5,681 nt of DNA from Chitinophaga pinensis (GTDB taxonomy: Bacteria > Bacteroidota > Bacteroidia > Chitinophagales > Chitinophagaceae), in the NCBI GenBank assembly GCA_945872805.1, contig CAMCBE010000150.1, forward strand, positions 1 through 5,681. The letters are read 5' to 3'. Below, one piece after another: positions 1-4,390 of this stretch (position 1 is its first letter; each line of letters begins with the position of its first letter). The position numbers and the translations under genes are program-made. The notes under the pieces are model-generated. The model was not told where the DNA came from, ran no database searches, and worked only from the letters and a program-made list of their open reading frames with translations.

Positions 1-173
1 TATTAGAGAAAGAACCACCTTCTGCAGTTCATCCACTGATAGGATTGTCTAATGCAATTATCACTCCGCATATTGCTTGGATAAGCAAAGAAGCGCGAGA
101 ACGGATTTGTTCTCGGATGGTACTCATTCTAGAATATCATATTCAAGGCAGACCTTTGCACCCAGTGAATTAA
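1..173 (+). CDS. D-2-hydroxyacid dehydrogenase, C-terminal end (partial, 5' end outside window)
   Basis: Reading from base 3, an open frame of 56 codons runs to a TAA at 171-173. It has no start in the window, so it is the tail of a longer gene. The peptide begins LEKEPP and continues with HPL, the segment NAIITPHIAW and then KEARERI. This is the typical C-terminal pattern of NAD(P)-dependent D-2-hydroxyacid dehydrogenases. The His in TPHIAW (visible residue 23) matches the catalytic His of the family's Arg-Glu-His triad. TPHIAW followed by an EAR motif, and the short tail ending in a G-x-P-x-x-x-V pattern, most resemble glycerate/hydroxypyruvate reductases (HprA type), which reduce hydroxypyruvate or glyoxylate in the cytoplasm. 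The exact substrate cannot be read from the tail. The next gene starts 57 bp downstream on the same strand and is not obviously related in function. Confidence 0.88.
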   Translation, partial: LEKEPPSAVHPLIGLSNAIITPHIAWISKEARERICSRMVLILEYHIQGRPLHPVN

Positions 174-230
174 GCTTAATCATCTATTTCCGATAGTTGT
201 ATTAATCTATAGAAATTAATTTTAAGTTAT

Positions 231-1199
231 ATGTTATGTAGATTGTATGGATTTTCAGCGGTGTTACTTTTAATTGCATTTCGCTCAACTGCGCAAGTTG
301 AAGGATGTACTGATAAGGCAGCTATTAATTACGATGCTAAAGCAATTGTAAGCAATGGATCTTGTCGATATGCTCCTATTTCTATTATGCCTATTTTAAA
401 ATGTGTTCAACCTGCTTCATTAGCAGAAAATTCTGGTATGATATTTTGGGATAATTTACTATGGCAAATCAATGATAGTGGTGGACTCCCGGTGCTTTAT
501 GCAATGGATACCTTAACGAATTCAATTGTTAGATCAGTCAAGATTCAAGATGCGTATAATTTAGATTGGGAAGATATCGCACAAGATGAATTATATATTT
601 ATGTTGGCGACTTTGGTAATAATTTGAATGGCGCTAGACCTAAATTCATCATTTATAAAATTGCAAAATCAGATCTGCTTGGTCATGTCGGCAATAGTGT
701 TGTTACACCTACTGTAATCCAATTCACTTATGAAGATCAGCCTGCACATCCTTTGATTGTTTCTGCTAACAGTACTGATTGGGACTGTGAAGCAATGATA
801 TCATACAAGGATAAATTATACTTGTTTACCAAGCAGTGGAAGGGGAATAAGACGGTTTTGTATGAATTAAGTAAAGAAGAGGGTACTCAAGTTGCTTTTC
901 GAAGAGATAGTATGGATGTTGGCGGATTAATTACCGGGGCTGATGTTGATCTAGGCACACAACGAATTGTGCTAACAGGGTATTCATTTTCAGGGGAACG
1001 GTTTTTGTATTTGTTATATGGTTTTAAGGGCAATGATTTTTTCAGTGGCAATAAACGAAAAATTTCTTTGTTAGGTCCTCAACAAACTGAATCAGTAGCT
1101 TTCATTAATTCCAGTTATATCTTCATCGGAAGTGAATCATTTTCTATATTGAAACAGCGGCTTGAAGCTGTCAGTTTAATTGATTTTTTAAGTAAGTGA
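231..1199 (+). CDS. Secreted protein with a GCTD...GSC module and a probable beta-propeller-like domain
   Basis: This 322-residue protein starts at ATG 231, which places a hydrophobic stretch (about residues 7-17) and the sequence STAQ directly at the N-terminus. That fits a signal peptide cleaved after Ala21. Residues 25-47 form one copy of the small Cys-rich module (GCTD, then NYD, then GSCRY), which is often repeated in secreted Bacteroidota proteins. Cys26 and Cys45 could form a disulfide. The rest carries motifs that recur in a family of exported Bacteroidota proteins: SGMIFWDNLLWQINDSGG (68-85), DWEDIA (112-117), VGDFGNN (125-131), DWDCEAM (183-189), LYLFTKQW and GLITGAD. The repeated short beta-strands suggest a propeller fold. 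No type IX secretion C-terminal domain is apparent, so the protein is probably periplasmic or released by another route. Its biochemical role is unknown. Its stop lies one base from the stop of the convergent GIY-YIG gene. Confidence 0.85.
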   Translation: MLCRLYGFSAVLLLIAFRSTAQVEGCTDKAAINYDAKAIVSNGSCRYAPISIMPILKCVQPASLAENSGMIFWDNLLWQINDSGGLPVLYAMDTLTNSIVRSVKIQDAYNLDWEDIAQDELYIYVGDFGNNLNGARPKFIIYKIAKSDLLGHVGNSVVTPTVIQFTYEDQPAHPLIVSANSTDWDCEAMISYKDKLYLFTKQWKGNKTVLYELSKEEGTQVAFRRDSMDVGGLITGADVDLGTQRIVLTGYSFSGERFLYLLYGFKGNDFFSGNKRKISLLGPQQTESVAFINSSYIFIGSESFSILKQRLEAVSLIDFLSK

Positions 1200-1200
1200 T

Positions 1201-1446
1201 TTAATTTACTGTCAGCTTTACTTTAAGGAATTTTCTTCCTGCTGACGACTTAAAGTATTTCTCTCTTTTGATTGCATCTTCACGTTTAGAAAATGTTTCA
1301 AAATATACTAGTTTGAAAGGGATGTATGGTTTTATGGATTTTGTAAAACCATTGTTATGTTGTACTAGCCTTTTGTCAATATCTTGGCAATGTCCCTTAT
1401 AGTAATAATTGTGGTCAATGCTTTTTATAACATAGGCATAGAACAT
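1201..1446 (-). CDS. Small stand-alone GIY-YIG nuclease family protein
   Basis: The protein has 81 residues, the normal size for the single-domain GIY-YIG group common in Bacteroidota. The GIY part is represented by YAY at residues 3-5 and the YIG part by YKG at 16-18. Next come the helix with DKRLVQH (Arg26 fits the conserved catalytic Arg), the GFTKSIKPYIPFKLVYFE segment with Glu50 as the likely metal-binding Glu, and the REDAIKREKYFK helix (55-66) ending in SSAGRKFL. All the usual landmarks are present, so the domain looks intact. Members cleave DNA in repair or homing contexts, but the role of these short stand-alone proteins is not settled. The gene starts 14 bp from the 3' end of a decayed tRNA-Arg copy and is read in the same direction as the tRNA cluster, so it could be co-transcribed with it. 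No added DNA-binding domain is visible. Confidence 0.88.
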   Translation of the reverse strand: MFYAYVIKSIDHNYYYKGHCQDIDKRLVQHNNGFTKSIKPYIPFKLVYFETFSKREDAIKREKYFKSSAGRKFLKVKLTVN

Positions 1447-1460
1447 AGAAAAGCGATATG

Positions 1461-1528
1461 TAGCCTCGCCTGGAATCCCTGCCTGCCGGCAGGCAGGGAA
1501 CCGGGGAATTCGGATTGGAATTATACTA
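1461..1528 (-). pseudogene. Decayed tRNA-Arg copy A, interrupted in the T-loop by a palindrome
   Basis: On the plus strand, GTAGCCTCGCCTGGAATC at 1460-1477 repeats exactly the 3' end of the complete tRNA-Arg gene (1548-1565). The match then breaks at a GC-rich palindrome and resumes with GAACCGGG at 1498-1505. Shorter blocks follow in the right order: TTCGGA from the anticodon loop (1509-1514) and TTATACTA from the D-arm side (1521-1528). Removing about 20 nt (1478-1497) restores the T-loop. The piece between the T-stem and the anticodon loop is shortened, and the 5' acceptor strand is no longer recognisable beyond 1528. It therefore cannot give a functional tRNA. It shares the T-stem C-A mismatch of the complete copy, which suggests that the change predates the duplication. 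Confidence 0.75.
1476..1499. repeat. 24-bp perfect GC-rich palindrome inside tRNA relic A
   Basis: The sequence is a perfect 24-bp palindrome with the 12-nt arm TCCCTGCCTGCC followed directly by its reverse complement. It stands out in an AT-rich window. It interrupts the T-loop of a decayed tRNA-Arg copy between TTC and GATT (minus-strand sense). About 20 nt (1478-1497) is extra compared with the complete tRNA gene, and no clear target-site duplication is seen. It could be a small dispersed palindromic element of the REP/MITE kind. As a strong hairpin it might also stop or process transcripts, but no T-run follows to make it a classic terminator. Confidence 0.8.
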
Positions 1529-1548
1529 AAAGGCTATTTTAGAATACG

Positions 1549-1620
1549 TAGCCTCGCCTGGAATCGAACCGGGATCAGGAGCTTCGGAGGCTCTTATACT
1601 ATCCTTTGTACTACGAGGCC
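1549..1620 (-). tRNA. tRNA-Arg, anticodon CCG
   Basis: The reverse complement folds into a complete 72-nt cloverleaf. The acceptor stem is GGCCTCG pairing with CGAGGCT (first pair G-U), with discriminator A and no encoded CCA. The bases T8 and A9 are followed by a D-stem GTAC/GTAT with a G-G containing loop. The anticodon loop is CTCCGAA, giving anticodon CCG, which reads CGG codons. A 4-nt variable region is followed by a T-arm with the loop TTCGATT. Two stem positions are mismatched: A-C at the top of the anticodon stem (27-43) and C-A in the T-stem (51-63). These are tolerable but unusual together. Damaged copies of the same gene lie on both sides. Transcription runs towards the GIY-YIG gene. 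Confidence 0.9.
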
Positions 1621-1637
1621 AATTAATGTCAAATTTA

Positions 1638-1695
1638 CTCTTATACTATCCCCGTCCGCCTGGCGTCAGCCGGGCGGGCTTTGTACTACGAGGCC
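1638..1695 (-). pseudogene. Partial tRNA-Arg copy B (5' part only), interrupted in the D-loop by a hairpin
   Basis: Plus-strand bases 1679-1695 repeat exactly the first 17 nt of the complete tRNA gene (1604-1620). Bases 1638-1650 repeat the next 13 nt (1591-1603), so 30 nt of the tRNA 5' side are present, split by a 28-nt GC-rich insert. The insert sits in the D-loop between CAAAG and GATAG in tRNA sense. The anticodon arm, T-arm and 3' acceptor strand are absent. Similarity continues upstream of the tRNA 5' end: AATTAATGTCAAATTTA at 1621-1637 resembles AATAAGTGCCAAAGTTA at 1696-1712. The duplication thus included flanking DNA and reaches the stop codon of the neighbouring GH172 gene. Confidence 0.78.
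1651..1678. repeat. 28-nt GC-rich imperfect palindrome (hairpin) inside tRNA relic B
   Basis: Bases 1651-1678 can fold into a hairpin with a stem of 12 positions. The ends are CCCGTCCG and CGGGCGGG, the tip is CTG/CAG, and a GCGT tetraloop closes it. There is one C-C mismatch and one G-T pair. Removing exactly this block rejoins two pieces of tRNA-Arg sequence, so it behaves as an insertion into the D-loop region. It differs in sequence from the palindrome in relic A. It is probably a small dispersed palindromic repeat. A secondary transcript-stopping role is possible because the GH172 gene reads towards it from 1710. Confidence 0.72.
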
Positions 1696-1709
1696 AATAA
1701 GTGCCAAAG

Positions 1710-2870
1710 TTAATTCACTTCAAGCAAATCCTTGGATGGTAATTTAGGGAAGGGAGTATGTCCTGGTGTTTGATACCAAAACACGGTTGATGCAATATCA
1801 TCTTGTAATGGAAGATATCGGCCTTCACCTCTCCATCCTAACGCTTGGATAGTAACTTTTAGGTTTTTTTCAAATCGAATAGGGTCTGTAATATGCCATC
1901 GGTATAATCCAAAACGTTGGCTGACATCATAGTGTCCATCCCCTCTAATTACCTGATGCAATCCTGCATAGGCAGTTGAAAATTCTGTATACTCGGTTCG
2001 TTCTACACCTGCATCATTTTTCTTTCTTGTGTCAAAATCATATGATCCACAGAAATAGTCTTCTGTTCCCGTTCCACAGATTGTAGGGTACTTTCCGTCA
2101 TCATCCATGAAGAATTTAATTTCACCTTCACCCCACCATCCATTATTATGAACACCCCAAGCTATATACGTTCCAACATATTGCCCCTTGCCTTTAATTT
2201 CATCCACCAACACAACATCTTGTTTATAAGGTACTGGGTTTATCCGCCTGAATTGTGCATGAAAATAAGCAGCATCAGAAGGCACATCGGTCAACACATA
2301 ATCAACTTGATAAAACAAAATCATGTCTTTCTCATCGATGTTTTCCATCGTGATTTTACACTTTTTTCTAAAAGGCATTGGCCAATAACAATTGAATGCA
2401 CTTCCGGGATTAACTGTAACGGGTAGTGAATTCAGGGGTGCATATTTTCCCCAGCCCATTCCAAAAAAATCACCTACCGGTACTTCAACTGAAGGGGTGG
2501 TTTCATCATCCCAATAAAAACGAAGTATAGAATAACGCCAGTTTCCAGTGGGAGTCATCCAAATATGTTGGATTGAACCTGCACTGTCGATTTCAGCTAC
2601 TGTAAAAGTCGTTTTTGCTTTAATCACAACACATGGATTGACTTTCCAGCCTTGACCAAGGTCACGAGATGCATTTGCCCCAGTACCAGTAGTGGCCATG
2701 CCTCCTTTGCCTTTTTCCCCATTCAAATTCTCAGGGCTGATTGATCTGGTTTTTGCATTAGATAGACGGAAAATATTTCCTAAGTTATTATCAATACCAT
2801 TGTTTTGTTTCTGCGCATTAAGGCAGATTACAATGAATAGAAAAAGAGGTAGAATGTATAAGCGTTTCAT
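1710..2870 (-). CDS. Exported GH172 (DUF2961) family protein, probable glycoside hydrolase
   Basis: The protein has 386 residues from ATG 2870. A TTG nine bases further upstream is open but less likely, because the ATG gives MKR followed at once by a hydrophobic core. The signal peptide runs to about residue 19 (cleavage before Gln20); the nearby Cys16 lacks a proper lipobox. DUF2961 hallmarks appear in order: SPEN (45-48) with GEKGKGG (51-57), PVGDFFG (131-137), YWPMPF (162-167), FHAQFRR (203-209), FFMDDDG (253-259), GTGTEDYF (266-273), YRWHITDPIRF (323-333) and VFWYQ (363-367). The length is that of a complete family member. Characterised GH172 enzymes act on alpha-D-fructofuranosides or alpha-D-arabinofuranosides and use two Glu residues. 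Glu270 in GTGTED is a likely active-site residue. The actual substrate is not known. The gene is transcribed divergently from the membrane-protein gene and towards the tRNA cluster. Confidence 0.9.
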   Translation of the reverse strand: MKRLYILPLFLFIVICLNAQKQNNGIDNNLGNIFRLSNAKTRSISPENLNGEKGKGGMATTGTGANASRDLGQGWKVNPCVVIKAKTTFTVAEIDSAGSIQHIWMTPTGNWRYSILRFYWDDETTPSVEVPVGDFFGMGWGKYAPLNSLPVTVNPGSAFNCYWPMPFRKKCKITMENIDEKDMILFYQVDYVLTDVPSDAAYFHAQFRRINPVPYKQDVVLVDEIKGKGQYVGTYIAWGVHNNGWWGEGEIKFFMDDDGKYPTICGTGTEDYFCGSYDFDTRKKNDAGVERTEYTEFSTAYAGLHQVIRGDGHYDVSQRFGLYRWHITDPIRFEKNLKVTIQALGWRGEGRYLPLQDDIASTVFWYQTPGHTPFPKLPSKDLLEVN

Positions 2871-3169
2871 GGCAATCAATTTGATATAAATATAACTGAA
2901 ATTTAAACAGCATTAATCTGAATTGCGTATTCCATAAAATTTCTAATAACAGTTCTAAAAGTAACCTTTAGTTAAAGCCCTTAGTTTATCCATATTCGGT
3001 TCATAATTATTTTATAATTTATTAATATTAGGTGCAACTTGTTAATAATCAATTATTTAGTTCAGTTTTATAAAAATGAATGGGAAAAAATTGAAACCTG
3101 CAATCGATAAATTAAGGAATTGCTTTTGATTATATGTTAGTTTCGTTCACAACGCTAAAAAGCTTTTAA
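2871..3169. other. AT-rich divergent intergenic region
   Basis: About 300 bp separate the starts of the GH172 gene (minus) and the membrane-protein gene (plus), so promoters for both should lie here. I found no full match to the Bacteroidota promoter pattern (TTG, then TAnnTTTG about 19-20 bp later) on either strand. Near matches are TAGTTTCG at 3138-3145 on the plus strand and TACTTTTA on the minus strand (around 2955-2962), both without a well-placed upstream element. No RNA gene, long repeat or riboswitch-like structure was recognised. A 17-codon ORF at 3076-3129 is not distinguishable from chance. Confidence 0.6.
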
Positions 3170-3562
3170 ATGAATTTTTTTAATAGATCAAGTAATAAGG
3201 TTTTAGGAATATTTGTTCTGGTATTCTTAGTTATGCTAAACTATTTCTTAGGGTTGATAATTATTTTTGATAATTATTTATTTTCTGGAAGATTGAACAT
3301 TTATCTTGAAGACTTTACATTTTTTTGGCCCCTTGTCATTGTAATTATTGTTTTCGAAGTTTACATGAAGTTTTATCATTTAATTGTTTTAGTACCTGTT
3401 GCTACAACCGGATTTTTGACATTATTAGTAATTGATCAACAATTTTACTCTTCGATTTTTATATTTTTTAATATTTCTGTTTTGCTTACTGGACTTCTAG
3501 CAGTAAGATATTATCTCAAAACATATGATGTATTGAAAAATAGTCAAGAGAGAGGGGGATAA
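3170..3562 (+). CDS. Small four-helix membrane protein of unknown function
   Basis: The protein has 130 residues and I do not recognise a family. Four hydrophobic segments are visible at about residues 11-33, 51-66, 70-88 and 96-115. They are linked by short loops with few charges, and the tail is polar (KTYDVLKNSQERGG). The short N-terminus MNFFNRSSNK before the first helix argues for an integral inner-membrane protein rather than a secreted one. The ATG at 3170 is the only sensible start for the frame. The second and third codons after it lie in a run of seven T. Codons 29-37 contain two tandem copies of a 13-nt repeat. The gene stands alone on its strand: GH172 lies divergently upstream, and the SDR gene converges with a 41-bp gap. 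AT-rich, Phe/Ile/Leu-heavy codon use is normal for this genome. Being real is likely but not certain, because no family supports it. Confidence 0.65.
   Translation: MNFFNRSSNKVLGIFVLVFLVMLNYFLGLIIIFDNYLFSGRLNIYLEDFTFFWPLVIVIIVFEVYMKFYHLIVLVPVATTGFLTLLVIDQQFYSSIFIFFNISVLLTGLLAVRYYLKTYDVLKNSQERGG
3254..3279 (+). repeat. Perfect 13-nt tandem duplication within the membrane-protein gene
   Basis: The unit TTGATAATTATTT occurs twice back to back (3254-3266 and 3267-3279). Because 13 is not a multiple of 3, the two copies are read in different frames, giving LIIIF and then DNYLF. Loss of one unit would put a TGA a few codons downstream and truncate the protein at about residue 37. Confidence 0.9.
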
Positions 3563-3603
3563 AATAATTCTCTTTAAATCACTTTATTTTAGTTTTATAT
3601 AAA

Positions 3604-4368
3604 CTAATATGGTGAGGTACTCATTGCTGTCCATCCACCATCAATAATTAATGATTGCCCTGTAATATGACGGGCTTCGTCTGAAATTAGAAATAAGGCT
3701 GCACTGGCAATATCAGAAACACTTGCAGGCCTTCCCATCGGAGTTATCCTTGACCAAGTCTTTATATATTCAGGGTCTTCTAATGTGCGTTCAGTTAATG
3801 TTGCTCCTGGAGCAATGGTATTAATGTTGATGCCAAATTCAGAAATTTCAGAGACCAAATTTTTTGCCAACATTTCTATAGCAGCTTTACTCATTCCATA
3901 GGCTGCTAAGTTTTTGTGAGCCTGATGTCCTGTAACAGAGGAGGTAAGCAATATAGATCCACCTGTTTGTTGTTTTCTCATTTGATTTGCAGCACATTGA
4001 GCAAGAAAAAAAGTACCGCCTAGGTTTACTTGCATTACTCTATAAAATGATTCTTCCGTATAGGTAAAAAAGTCACCAAATAATGTGATACCGGCATTGG
4101 CAATTACACTATGTAATTGTCCGAATTTTTCAACAGCTGTATCGACCATCTGCTGAATGAATTCCTTGTTGCTCGAGTCTCCAGGCATAGAGATACAAAC
4201 TCCATGTTCTTCAGCAATTTTGTGCGCTGCATCATTACAGAGCTTTTCATCTATGTCATTCAATAATACAAATGCGCCAGCCGCAGCAAGCTCTCTGCAA
4301 ATTTCTAACCCAATTCCTTGTCCTGCCCCTGTAACAATGGCCGTTTTGTTTTTTAGCGAGTTTAGCAT
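3604..4368 (-). CDS. Short-chain dehydrogenase/reductase (classical SDR)
   Basis: The protein has 254 residues, the standard length for a classical SDR, with every core motif intact. The Rossmann glycine motif TGAGQGIG is at 13-20 and Asp38 at the end of beta-2 (LLNDID) favours NAD(H) over NADP(H). ANAG is at 90-93. The catalytic residues are Asn115, Ser144, Tyr157 and Lys161 (YGMSK), and IAPGA at 185-189 is followed by the C-terminal GQSLIIDGGW. The enzyme is cytoplasmic and should oxidise or reduce a hydroxyl/carbonyl on a small substrate. The start at ATG 4368 follows the kinase stop by only 22 bp, so the two genes are almost certainly co-transcribed. This suggests a sugar, sugar acid or aldehyde substrate in the same catabolic pathway. 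SDR sequence alone does not fix the substrate. Roles such as a deoxysugar dehydrogenase or a 3-oxoacyl-ACP-reductase-like enzyme remain open. Confidence 0.93.
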   Translation of the reverse strand: MLNSLKNKTAIVTGAGQGIGLEICRELAAAGAFVLLNDIDEKLCNDAAHKIAEEHGVCISMPGDSSNKEFIQQMVDTAVEKFGQLHSVIANAGITLFGDFFTYTEESFYRVMQVNLGGTFFLAQCAANQMRKQQTGGSILLTSSVTGHQAHKNLAAYGMSKAAIEMLAKNLVSEISEFGININTIAPGATLTERTLEDPEYIKTWSRITPMGRPASVSDIASAALFLISDEARHITGQSLIIDGGWTAMSTSPY

Positions 4369-4390
4369 AGTGTTACTTTTTTAATAAATA

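Noticed and set aside
174..230. Terminator or promoter between the dehydrogenase tail and the secreted-protein gene
   Set aside because: Only a short ATTAAT...ATTAAT symmetry is present, with no G-C stem and no good match to the TAnnTTTG promoter element.
1460..1714. CRISPR array
   Set aside because: The repeated blocks are pieces of one tRNA gene with unequal spacing, and there are no regular repeat-spacer units or cas genes.
2148..2426. 92-codon plus-strand open frame
   Set aside because: It lies wholly antisense to the well-supported GH172 gene and has no recognisable motifs. It is a shadow frame.
2877..2879. TTG at 2879 as the start of the GH172 gene
   Set aside because: The ATG at 2870 gives a standard MKR plus hydrophobic signal peptide. 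The TTG would only add three residues in front of it.
2692..2889. 65-codon plus-strand open frame
   Set aside because: It is antisense to the signal-peptide end of the GH172 gene, with no family features.
3076..3129. 17-codon ORF in the divergent intergenic region
   Set aside because: It is too short, shows no ribosome-binding signal or similarity, and is easily expected by chance in this composition.
3560..3591. 8-bp all-A/T inverted repeat between the membrane-protein and SDR genes as a bidirectional terminator
   Set aside because: TAAAATAA/TTATTTTA with a 16-nt loop has no G-C pairs and would be a weak hairpin. Such repeats are common by chance in AT-rich DNA.
4157..4384. 75-codon plus-strand open frame
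   Set aside because: It is antisense to the N-terminal Rossmann region of the SDR. Its Ala/Ser-rich composition mirrors the complementary strand.
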